Shown: piece by piece, positions 35,024 through 42,478 of the stretch | Layout: each line of letters starts with the position of its first letter | How positions within the stretch are numbered: position 1 is the stretch's first letter | Assembly: GCA_937959115.1 (NCBI GenBank) | Contig: CALGAW010000065.1 | Coordinates: 1 to 57,579 of the forward strand | Direction of reading: 5' to 3' | DNA: 57,579 nucleotides | Origin: an uncultured Saprospiraceae bacterium | GTDB lineage: Bacteria; Bacteroidota; Bacteroidia; Chitinophagales; Saprospiraceae | Program-made: the position numbers and the translations under genes | The notes under the pieces: generated by a model | Database searches by the model: none | What the model was told of the DNA's origin: nothing | What the model saw: the letters and a program-made list of their open reading frames with translations, nothing else

Positions 35024-36115
35024 TTAAATCAATTGATTATAAAATTGAATCAGTTTTTTTTCTTCTTCTTCCCAAGTGAAAACTTCCTTAGCAAGCTTGC
35101 AATTTTCTACTAGTTCATTATAAAGCTGCTGATTATTTATCAATTGGTTAAATGTATGAACGAGCGTTGATGTTTCCAAATCATTGACGAGTAAACAAAC
35201 CTTATATTGAGCTTCGATACGCTTGTATTCAGGGAAATCCATATTGACTGCAGGGAGTTCTGCTTGGATGTAATCAAAGGCTTTATTGGCTAGAGAGTAG
35301 TAGTAGCTTAGGCCTTTATTTTTTAATAAATTGATCCCGATATCCGCTTTAAAGGTAAGTTCCTTCAACTTATCAGGTGTAACAAAACCAAGAAATTTGA
35401 CCTTGTCATTTAAGTCAAGCGACGCTACTAAATTTCTGAGCTCTTTAGACAAATCACCCTCTCCAGCTATCCAGAATTCAGCATTGAGTTGTGCCATTGC
35501 AGTGATCATCTCCTCCAATCCTCTACCGTCATTAAGAGCACCCTGATAAAGGATAACCTTTGGGTCATTTGTGGCCTTTACCAAAGGTGCAGTTAGTTGA
35601 AACGGCACATTTCGAATCACACCGAACTCCGTTCCATAGTTTTCAGCAAATAGATCGGCTAAACTCTCGCAAACCGTATAACAGTGCGTTAGCCTTGGGA
35701 TGGTATGTCGAGCCACTGCTTCCCAGATGCGCTTGATGCTTGGGCGTTCTACAACTTCTGGTACTTCTGTAAAATACTCGTGGGCATCATAAATACAGGT
35801 CTTTCGCTTGAGTTTTGAACTATAAAAGCCTGGTAAAATTGTGTCTAAATCAATAGAACAGACCGCATCAAATTTTGTAAAGAGTAAGTAAAAGAACAAA
35901 CGGATATTGTATTCTATATAAAAGAACTTTCCCTTAGTAAACCAACAGTTTAGACGTTTTTGCTTAAACGAAAACTGCTTGAAGGAAAGTGAGGTTTTTA
36001 GTCGACGTCCGACCAATACCACATCAAAGCCAGCCTGACTGACCGACGTACAAATTCGTTGCATCCGCTGATCGTAAGTGAGGTCATTCGTTACTGTGAA
36101 AATGATCTTTTTCAA
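35024..36115 (-). CDS. Glycosyltransferase, GT4-like
   Basis: A 363-residue glycosyltransferase-like protein. It starts at TTG 36115, giving KKIIFTVTNDLTYDQRMQRI, which is the conserved first strand and loop of this group. IYDAHEYFTEVPEVVERP is the acceptor-side hallmark, and VILYQGALNDGRGLEEMITA, WIAGEGDLSKELRNLV, VKFLGFVTPDKLKELT are GT4 donor-side motifs. Donor and acceptor unknown. It lies 12 bases after recQ and 17 before another glycosyltransferase, so the pair is co-transcribed. Confidence 0.85.
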   Translation of the reverse strand: MKKIIFTVTNDLTYDQRMQRICTSVSQAGFDVVLVGRRLKTSLSFKQFSFKQKRLNCWFTKGKFFYIEYNIRLFFYLLFTKFDAVCSIDLDTILPGFYSSKLKRKTCIYDAHEYFTEVPEVVERPSIKRIWEAVARHTIPRLTHCYTVCESLADLFAENYGTEFGVIRNVPFQLTAPLVKATNDPKVILYQGALNDGRGLEEMITAMAQLNAEFWIAGEGDLSKELRNLVASLDLNDKVKFLGFVTPDKLKELTFKADIGINLLKNKGLSYYYSLANKAFDYIQAELPAVNMDFPEYKRIEAQYKVCLLVNDLETSTLVHTFNQLINNQQLYNELVENCKLAKEVFTWEEEEKKLIQFYNQLI

Positions 36116-36127
36116 GGCGATTTGTGA

Positions 36128-38041
36128 TTAATTCTCTTTTGAATCCCAGACTAATAGTTGCTCGGAATTTTGTCGAAGGTATTCATTCTCTAATAAATAA
36201 GTGATAACCTTCAACACTTTATTGTGATGCTTTGCTGAAAATTTAGACATAATATCTTCAATTGGTAGTGGTTTCAATTGTAGAACTTCCTCTATTTTTG
36301 TTGCGTATTGCTCATATTCTTCATTTGAAAGTTTCGAACTGGTTCTGCCAGTACAGATATCGCAAAGGGTACATTTATTGGAGTTCATTTCGCCGAAGTA
36401 GCGCAGTAATACAATGTTTCGACACTCATCACTATTGATAAAATGGAACACAGCGTTAAGTCGGTCGCGCCTTCTTTTTTGTAGCAGATTGTAGCGCTTA
36501 GTATCGATCAAAAGGTTTTCAGCATTTACTCGTTCCTTAAGGAAGGTAAGTCTCGGTTTATCCTTTGGTGGCTGATAGTCAATGATGTGCTCTAATGCTA
36601 GGCGTTTAAACATTTTATGTAAGACTGGAATTTGGATGTTTAAAAACTTGGATAATTTTCCTTCATTAATTTTCACATGATGACTAAATGCGCCCTGATA
36701 AGAACGAAGTAAGGTCTTTATGAGTGGATCCAAGTTCTTATTCGTCAACTGGAAACTGTAGAGCTCTTCTTTACTTGCTTTGATCATTAATTTGGCTGGG
36801 ACAAAAACGGCATCTGTCAAGTCGATCCATTCGGTATCCTTCAGCACTTTTAGACAATGGTGAGCGGTAATGGGTTTAAAGTCGAATCGTTGTGCAAATT
36901 CCCCTAGGTTGAAGTCATAAGAAGTACCTAATCCGCCACCAACAGCCAATTGATAATAGCTGCCGAGTGCTCTATAGACATTTCTTATTTGACTCATTGG
37001 AGGAAAAGAATGGTCCAACTGTTTTTCCATTCGTTCCTCATCTGATTTTTGGTGTAGCAGCACAGCGAAGCTTTTCTTGCCATCTCGTCCTGCTCTTCCT
37101 GCTTCTTGGAAATAGGCTTCTAAGCTATCTGGAATGTCCATATGAACGACTGTGCGAACATCAGGCTTGTCTATTCCCATTCCAAATGCGTTGGTGGCTA
37201 CCATAATCCTGATCTTGTTATTTACCCATTGATCTTGTTTGTAGGAGCGTTCTGTTGGCTTGAGACCAGCATGATAGAATTCAGCAGAAATTCGATTTCG
37301 CTTGAGCATTTCTGCTATTTCCTTTGTTTTTCTTCTATTTCGAGCATAGACAATGCCTGAGCCGTTTACTTTGCTCAAGATTTCAAGTAGTTTGGTTGTT
37401 TTTGCTTGCTCGTTCAATACAACATACGTTAGGTTAGATCGTTCGAAGCTTTGTTGGAAAAACGCTGCATCCTTGGAGAACAACAGTTGTTGTTGAATGT
37501 CTTCTGCGACTTCAGGTGTAGCAGTTGCAGTCACGGCAAGCATTGGGACGTTAGGGAATTGCTCCTTGAACTCAGCAATCTGAAGGTAAGAGGGGCGAAA
37601 GTCGTATCCCCATTGTGAGATACAGTGCGCTTCATCAATAGCAATAAGGTTGATTGTCATTTGTTTAATTCGCTCTATTGCTAGATTGGACTGAAGTCGC
37701 TCAGGGGATAGATAAAGTAGTTTTAGTTTACCATAAATACAATTGTCTAGGATTCTGTCGATTTCGCTGATGTGCATTCCTGAGTAGATGGCTGCAGCGG
37801 GTATTCCTCTGCGCGTTAGCTGTTCTACCTGATCTTTCATTAAGGCAATCAAGGGAGAAATGACGATGCAGAGGCCCGGTTTTGCAAGCGCTGGAATCTG
37901 ATAGCAAATAGACTTGCCACCGCCAGTTGGTAGCAAAGCTAGTGTATCCTTGTTGCTAAGAACGGATTGAATAATTTCTGATTGCAGTGGCCTGAAGGAG
38001 GCGTATCCCCAATGCTTTTGAAGGATTTGAACTGGTTCCAT
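36128..38041 (-). CDS. recQ: ATP-dependent DNA helicase RecQ
   Basis: A 637-residue superfamily 2 helicase. Motif 0 WGYASFRPLQSEIIQSVL, Walker A LLPTGGGKSICYQIP, DEAH box IDEAHCISQWGYDFRPSY with the RecQ aromatic loop, motif III LAVTATATPEVA, motif V ATNAFGMGIDKPDVR and motif VI QEAGRAGRDG. The zinc-binding part has Cys residues in DECRNIVLLRYFG and CTLCDICTG, followed by a winged-helix-like region. The C-terminal HRDC domain appears absent, consistent with the short length. It unwinds 3'-5' during recombination and fork repair. It sits between a DUF6089 barrel gene and two glycosyltransferases, 18 and 12 bases apart. Confidence 0.95.
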   Translation of the reverse strand: MEPVQILQKHWGYASFRPLQSEIIQSVLSNKDTLALLPTGGGKSICYQIPALAKPGLCIVISPLIALMKDQVEQLTRRGIPAAAIYSGMHISEIDRILDNCIYGKLKLLYLSPERLQSNLAIERIKQMTINLIAIDEAHCISQWGYDFRPSYLQIAEFKEQFPNVPMLAVTATATPEVAEDIQQQLLFSKDAAFFQQSFERSNLTYVVLNEQAKTTKLLEILSKVNGSGIVYARNRRKTKEIAEMLKRNRISAEFYHAGLKPTERSYKQDQWVNNKIRIMVATNAFGMGIDKPDVRTVVHMDIPDSLEAYFQEAGRAGRDGKKSFAVLLHQKSDEERMEKQLDHSFPPMSQIRNVYRALGSYYQLAVGGGLGTSYDFNLGEFAQRFDFKPITAHHCLKVLKDTEWIDLTDAVFVPAKLMIKASKEELYSFQLTNKNLDPLIKTLLRSYQGAFSHHVKINEGKLSKFLNIQIPVLHKMFKRLALEHIIDYQPPKDKPRLTFLKERVNAENLLIDTKRYNLLQKRRRDRLNAVFHFINSDECRNIVLLRYFGEMNSNKCTLCDICTGRTSSKLSNEEYEQYATKIEEVLQLKPLPIEDIMSKFSAKHHNKVLKVITYLLENEYLRQNSEQLLVWDSKEN

Positions 38042-38059
38042 AAGCCAATAGAAGCGTGG

Positions 38060-38941
38060 TTAGAATCTCATGCCTTTACAGCCACTCTTTTTACCTCTGT
38101 TTTTGTTTCGACTACCGACAAGACCATTGTCCATAAAATTCCACGAGACGGTGAGTCCACCAAAGAAGTAATAGTCTTGATTATCAGGATTACCTCTGTT
38201 GTCTCCAGTTGCAAAGTCAATGAATTGACCTGTTTCTCCTGAGCGATTAGAAAGTGCAGCAATTAGCTCTTTCTTTTCATCTGGAAGACCTGAATTCATA
38301 ATGTCATCATAAGAGATGTATGAGGTACTTACATCGTCAAGGTAATCAGTAAACGTTTTACGTAGGCCGAATTCCATTCCGATATTGATTTTGTCTGTGA
38401 TTGCAAATTTTGCGCCTAGTCCAAATGGGATGGAGAAGCTAAGCATGTTGTATTTGCCGTCTCTACCAGCAACAAATCCCTGTCCTTCAGTTCCAAGAGG
38501 TTGAAGTCTTACCCACCGATTGTCATGGATCGTTTTGGGGTCGAAGTGGAAACCTGCAATACCCACAAACACGTATGGCGAGAAGATTTTCTTAAGTCCA
38601 TAAGGCTCATAGCCTAGAATGTTGACTTCACCCGTAAGGGCGAATTCAGTAACGGGAGATCGGAAACTCAGATTTCTGTTGTTGAAGTCAGGGGTGCTCG
38701 AGTTTACGTCTTTCCCTGTTATATTCCCATGAGTTACACTTAACTTAGCTGCTAAATACCAACCAGCATTGTACCTGAAAAATGCACCAAAAGCTGGATG
38801 TGTTTCTGGAAGATACATGTTTTGGTGTGAAACTTCACCAATATAATTAGCAACACCTCCAAATACTCCAACTTCAAGATGTTGGGAGATTGCAAGAAAT
38901 GGTAGCGTAATAAGCGACAGAAATAAGGTTAGTTTTCTCAT
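38060..38941 (-). CDS. DUF6089 outer membrane beta-barrel protein (PorG-like)
   Basis: A 293-residue outer membrane protein. Signal peptide to about residue 19 (LPFLAISQ). The mature part begins LEVGVFGGVANYIGEV and is strand-rich with alternating aromatic residues, e.g. PYVFVGIAGFHFDPK, FGLGAKFAITDKINIGMEFG and FGGLTVSWNF. This matches the DUF6089 family, which includes the T9SS component PorG of Porphyromonas. The role here could therefore be in the same secretion system that exports the T9SS proteins of this window; that is inference. The C-terminal KKSGCKGMRF tail is typical of this group. First gene of an operon with recQ and two glycosyltransferases. Confidence 0.75.
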   Translation of the reverse strand: MRKLTLFLSLITLPFLAISQHLEVGVFGGVANYIGEVSHQNMYLPETHPAFGAFFRYNAGWYLAAKLSVTHGNITGKDVNSSTPDFNNRNLSFRSPVTEFALTGEVNILGYEPYGLKKIFSPYVFVGIAGFHFDPKTIHDNRWVRLQPLGTEGQGFVAGRDGKYNMLSFSIPFGLGAKFAITDKINIGMEFGLRKTFTDYLDDVSTSYISYDDIMNSGLPDEKKELIAALSNRSGETGQFIDFATGDNRGNPDNQDYYFFGGLTVSWNFMDNGLVGSRNKNRGKKSGCKGMRF

Positions 38942-39408
38942 TTTTTAAGCATATAATTTGATCAAAGTTAACTAAAAGTACGAAAAAAAATAAAATTCTA
39001 TTGTTAAGGAAAAATTAAAGAGGGAAACAAGGGTTGATTGCTATGAAGCACTATCAGCTGTATGAGCGTTCTTAGTCCTTGAAGCGATGAACTCAATTCT
39101 TTAATGAGGATGTAAATTCTATCTGCTTGCTCTTATTTTTAGTGTTCTAAATAGTGACTTAAAAATGATCGAAGTAGGTAAGGTGATCTAATTTTTTATG
39201 TAAATATTAAAGATAAAAATCAATCGTTTTATTGATTGTTTTGATGAAATTGAAATTAGTTAATTTGTTGTTTATTAGTAAGTTGGATTGGATTTAATTT
39301 TAAATTCTGTTAAATATTTGGTGTACAAAGATGAAAAGTTGACTATTGCTTTACTTGAACTCAAGACCTAATTTTGTGACAACAATTTTAATAAAAACCA
39401 ACATTATT
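38942..39408. other. Intergenic region upstream of the DUF6089 operon
   Basis: A 467-base AT-rich stretch between divergent genes. It should hold both promoters. No gene, RNA or repeat is recognised. Confidence 0.5.
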
Positions 39409-39693
39409 ATGGGAGATTCACCAAGATTTGAAAACAACAACGACGGAACAGATCAGTCAAGTGGCATCGTAGTGATTGCTCAAGGATTAACGAATGATCC
39501 AATTGAAATTCCATTTCCAGAAATGAGAACTATTGATTCATTGCACGCAAATGTGGTGGCTGAATCGGGTGCAATATTACACGAGTTGAGTGTAGAATCA
39601 CCGATTATAGATTTTACTGGACTTTCATTACCTGACGGGCAAAATAAGTTAGTTGTGTGGTCAGGAGAGGATAAGAAAGAAACAATGATTTAG
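39409..39693 (+). CDS. Small hypothetical protein
   Basis: A 94-residue protein with ATG at 39409 (MGDSPRFENNNDGTDQSSG); the frame is open back to 39346, but the extra part is not protein-like. It is acidic, soluble and has no signal or known motif. The middle has two beta-like stretches (GIVVIAQGL, NDPIEIPFPEMRTID) and the end reads LPDGQNKLVVWSGED. Its stop overlaps the convergent gene's stop by four bases. Coding is likely from composition; function unknown. Confidence 0.55.
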   Translation: MGDSPRFENNNDGTDQSSGIVVIAQGLTNDPIEIPFPEMRTIDSLHANVVAESGAILHELSVESPIIDFTGLSLPDGQNKLVVWSGEDKKETMI

Positions 39694-41123
39694 ACTAGAT
39701 TTTCTATCTTTTTTTGTAGCCAAGCCTTGCTAACTACGTGTTTCATGGCGTTTAATTTTTTAAGTAAATCCTTCTGGTTGATGGAGGCGAATCGACTGGC
39801 AGAGGCAAGTGGAAGCAAGCGAATGATTTTGATGAAATTTAAGTTTTCCTGTTTGATCTGTTTGTTAATGATTGCTTGTTTAAATTTTCGTTGAAGGTAC
39901 TGTTTGAACGCTTCGCAACGCATTTCTATTTCCTTAAATCCTTTTGATTTCTTGCTTTCGTAAAGACATTTCAACATTAATAAGTAAGCTCGCAATCCGT
40001 AGGAAACGTCATTAAACTCAAGGAAAATAGATTGACGTAGAGCATCTTCATGTTTGCCTTCACCAAACAGTAAAAATGCTTCGTACAGTGTTTTTATATT
40101 CTCCATTTTATCATCTTTGACATCTAAGAACGGACTAAAATTGTCAATGAATTGTCGAACTGAAGAAAACTGGTTGAGACTACTTCCTAGATCGATGATG
40201 TTGTTGAAATGGGAGGAATCGATCTTTCCTTCTGTAATTAATACGCCTGAAGTGAGACCTAGCTCGTATAGTTGGTACATTTCAGCGGTTCTATTATCTG
40301 TGCAAGAAAACCAAGAGAGATTAAGCATGATCGTGAATAACTGTTGTTGCAACTCCTTGCTGAATAAGTCTGAGATCTCTAGCCAATTTTTCTTTAGTCG
40401 GTGATAATTTTCTACTTCTGGTTGCTCCATCAAGCTCAGAATTTCGGTGTATAATTTTATAATGGGATGGTTAAAGTATTGGTTGTTGTTGATTGTATGT
40501 AGTATTTCATCCAATAATTCAATAGTAAAAGACTCTCCTCTGACCAGATGCACCATTTTTACTTCACAGGCATAGTGGAGTTTAGCCATCACAAATCCAA
40601 TGTCTAGATTTTTATGAATGGTTTTGAGTCCCATCAGAATATCTCTTTCCTTATATTTATTAGTAGCGTGATAATAGGCGTGATGACTGAGTTTTAACTG
40701 GGTTTGATGGAAGTAGAAGTCACGCTCCGGAGCGCTCAAAAGGTTGGATTGTGTGGTTTCGTGTGAGGATTCGAATAGTCCTTTAAGTCCTCGCCTTAGA
40801 TACTGTTTTTGTAGGAGCGACTCACTGATTTGCTCATCTTGGGAGATCTCCTGATTGATAAGGAAGGTGCTAAGTAACTTGGTGACAGAAGAGAGTAGAC
40901 GCCTTTTGTTTTGGTCGGTAGGCACTGATTTACTGATCTTTATGAGTGCTTTTTCCCTCAATTCGTTATAAGATTCTGAGTCGAATGCCTTGAGATTTTG
41001 TTCCAGATAATCTACTAGTTTCATCATTGGATCTGTCCCTTCCCTAACAATCAATTTCCTGAATTGTCTCCGCTCTTTTGGGCTAAGTGAAGCCAACATA
41101 TAAAATAGCTTATTCCGTTTCAT
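39690..41123 (-). CDS. Hypothetical all-helical protein
   Basis: A 477-residue soluble protein with no signal peptide. It opens MKRNKLFYMLASLSPKERRQ, a start seen in a Bacteroidota family of large helical proteins without assigned role. The rest is helix after helix (for example YLEQNLKAFDSESYNELREK, HTINNNQYFNHPIIKLYTEI), in a TPR-like manner, but no strict repeat can be read. Lys-rich C-terminus (NAMKHVVSKAWLQKKIENLV). It may be a scaffold or RNA-associated protein. Converges on the 94-residue gene with a four-base overlap. Confidence 0.7.
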   Translation of the reverse strand: MKRNKLFYMLASLSPKERRQFRKLIVREGTDPMMKLVDYLEQNLKAFDSESYNELREKALIKISKSVPTDQNKRRLLSSVTKLLSTFLINQEISQDEQISESLLQKQYLRRGLKGLFESSHETTQSNLLSAPERDFYFHQTQLKLSHHAYYHATNKYKERDILMGLKTIHKNLDIGFVMAKLHYACEVKMVHLVRGESFTIELLDEILHTINNNQYFNHPIIKLYTEILSLMEQPEVENYHRLKKNWLEISDLFSKELQQQLFTIMLNLSWFSCTDNRTAEMYQLYELGLTSGVLITEGKIDSSHFNNIIDLGSSLNQFSSVRQFIDNFSPFLDVKDDKMENIKTLYEAFLLFGEGKHEDALRQSIFLEFNDVSYGLRAYLLMLKCLYESKKSKGFKEIEMRCEAFKQYLQRKFKQAIINKQIKQENLNFIKIIRLLPLASASRFASINQKDLLKKLNAMKHVVSKAWLQKKIENLV

Positions 41124-41413
41124 GATTAAATATACGTCATAATTGCCATGTGATTTCTCATGGAATTACTGAATTTTTAAATCCAAGAAAAACCCAGCTC
41201 GAATTTTAGAATAGATTCTTGATTGATAACGATTGAAAGGAAAGTTATTTGTTGAAAAACATTGTTATTTTAAGTACTTGATAGTCAGAGATTTAATATG
41301 TGTTTAATTGTTCTTGTAAGCCAAGGACATAAAATAATACAGTGAACAGGAACTTATTAGTAATCGATTTGGTTATCCCCATGAACAATATTTTTTAACA
41401 AAAAAAACAAGTC

Positions 41414-41542
41414 ATGAAGAAATTACTTGCACGGGTAATTAAACGGAAGGGGCATGTTTTTACCGAAACACAAGAACGGATTGGTAAAGATCGAACAAGG
41501 GAGTATGATCATTACCAATTTCTAGATGCCCCAATGCATTGA
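41414..41542 (+). CDS. Very small basic ORF (42 residues)
   Basis: ATG 41414 to TGA 41542 encodes MKKLLARVIKRKGHVFTETQ followed by ERIGKDRTREYDHYQFLDAP and MH. It is basic at the start and acidic/aromatic at the end. Seven bases after it comes a perfect terminator hairpin, so a short transcript with this ORF is plausible. No homologue is recognised; it could also be a leader or small RNA gene. Confidence 0.5.
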   Translation: MKKLLARVIKRKGHVFTETQERIGKDRTREYDHYQFLDAPMH

Positions 41543-41548
41543 AAGTAA

Positions 41549-41576
41549 AGAGCAGACTGAAGAATCGGTCTGCTCT
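41549..41576 (+). terminator. Rho-independent terminator of the 42-residue ORF
   Basis: Perfect nine-base stem AGAGCAGAC / GTCTGCTCT with a ten-base loop, directly after the ORF stop. The following T content is modest. Confidence 0.75.
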
Positions 41577-41580
41577 ATTC

Positions 41581-41626
41581 TGTTTCCTCTTGAAAAGAAA
41601 CAGTTGTTTCCTCTTGACAAGAAACA
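41581..41626. repeat. Two tandem 22-bp palindromes
   Basis: Copy 1 (41581-41602) and copy 2 (41605-41626) both read TGTTTCCTCTTGA-A/C-AAGAAACA, differing at one base and separated by two bases. Each is an inverted repeat with arms TGTTTC / GAAACA; copy 2 extends to seven (TTGTTTC / GAAACAA). Centre-to-centre distance is 24 bases. This looks like a paired operator for a dimeric regulator, but it may also be a pair of hairpins beyond the small transcript's terminator. Confidence 0.7.
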
Positions 41627-41847
41627 AGTATTATAATCTCAACTTCTTATAATATGATCAGGTGTATGTAAACAACCGTGGCTTACTCTGGCTCATCTTT
41701 TCTAGTTGGGGCAAATATTTTCATGACTTGAGCTGGAATATCTGATCGTTTTTTGTATTCGCAAGAGATGAGATTTTTAGTAAATGTTTTTATTTTATGA
41801 CCATCACTATTGAAGGGGAGTGCATAACTCAATTAGTACCTGAATTT

Positions 41848-41879
41848 TTTGATTGATCCAAATTTATTATATAAATTTG
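41848..41879 (+). promoter_or_regulatory. Promoter of the DinB-family gene
   Basis: TTTG (41848-41851), a 20-base spacer and TAAATTTG (41872-41879) match the Bacteroidota -33/-7 pattern well. The -7 box ends only three bases before the ATG at 41883, so the message would be nearly leaderless or translation begins at a later codon. Confidence 0.6.
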
Positions 41880-41882
41880 AAT

Positions 41883-42434
41883 ATGAAAAGAGAATCGCTC
41901 ATTCCATTTGGTCGTACAAATGATCATTCTATTGATTATCTCCTAGGCATTCTAGAGGATGCAAGATTTACTACGCTACAAAGAGTCAACGAAATCAGCA
42001 CCGCGGAACTTCATTGGCAGTTTTCAGAAGGTTGGAACACAGTTGCAGCATTGCTATCTCATATTATATCTTGCAAACATTATATGAGAATCCACTTTAT
42101 AGAGGGAAAAGAATGGACTAAAGCCCAAAATGAGGAATGGCTCCCTGGTTTGGAAATGGGCAAATATATCCCGCAATTAATAACCAATGAGCCAATAGAA
42201 TTCTACTTGCAGCGTCTTGAAGAATCTTACCAATTATTCGTAGAATCAGTAAAAATGCTGGATACAGAAGCGTTTCACAAAAAAAGAGAAGGCTACGATC
42301 CTGATACAGGGTGCAACCTTGCTTGGGTTCTATACCATGTAGCAGAAGATGAAGTACATCACCGTGGACAGATTAGTCTACTTAGAAAACTTTATAATCA
42401 TAAGAATCAATCCCACGTATCAGCTAAATCGTAA
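41883..42434 (+). CDS. DinB superfamily protein
   Basis: A 183-residue four-helix-bundle protein. ATG 41883 (MKRESLIPFGRTNDHSIDYL) is chosen over the upstream 41853. The conserved metal-site pattern is seen: FSEGWNTVAALLSHIISCKHYMRIHF split over helices, with His at about 57 and 62, and the C-terminal VAEDEVHHRGQISLLR with a His pair. DinB/YfiT-like enzymes act as thiol-S-transferases with low-molecular-weight thiols, or in damage responses; the role here is unknown. Likely cytoplasmic. The next gene starts 45 bases later in the same direction but seems to have its own promoter. Confidence 0.85.
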   Translation: MKRESLIPFGRTNDHSIDYLLGILEDARFTTLQRVNEISTAELHWQFSEGWNTVAALLSHIISCKHYMRIHFIEGKEWTKAQNEEWLPGLEMGKYIPQLITNEPIEFYLQRLEESYQLFVESVKMLDTEAFHKKREGYDPDTGCNLAWVLYHVAEDEVHHRGQISLLRKLYNHKNQSHVSAKS

Positions 42435-42464
42435 TTCAGTTTCAGTTTTTCCAACCAACTTGAT

Positions 42465-42472
42465 TATATTTG
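42465..42472 (+). promoter_or_regulatory. Putative -7 box of the M1 peptidase gene
   Basis: TATATTTG fits TAnnTTTG and ends seven bases before the ATG at 42479. A -33 TTG is not clear. Confidence 0.4.
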
Positions 42473-42478
42473 CGTGAT

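Noticed and set aside
38060-38262. A 64-codon minus-strand frame inside the DUF6089 gene
   Set aside because: Out of frame with the barrel protein, which is complete to its own stop; no signs of separate coding.
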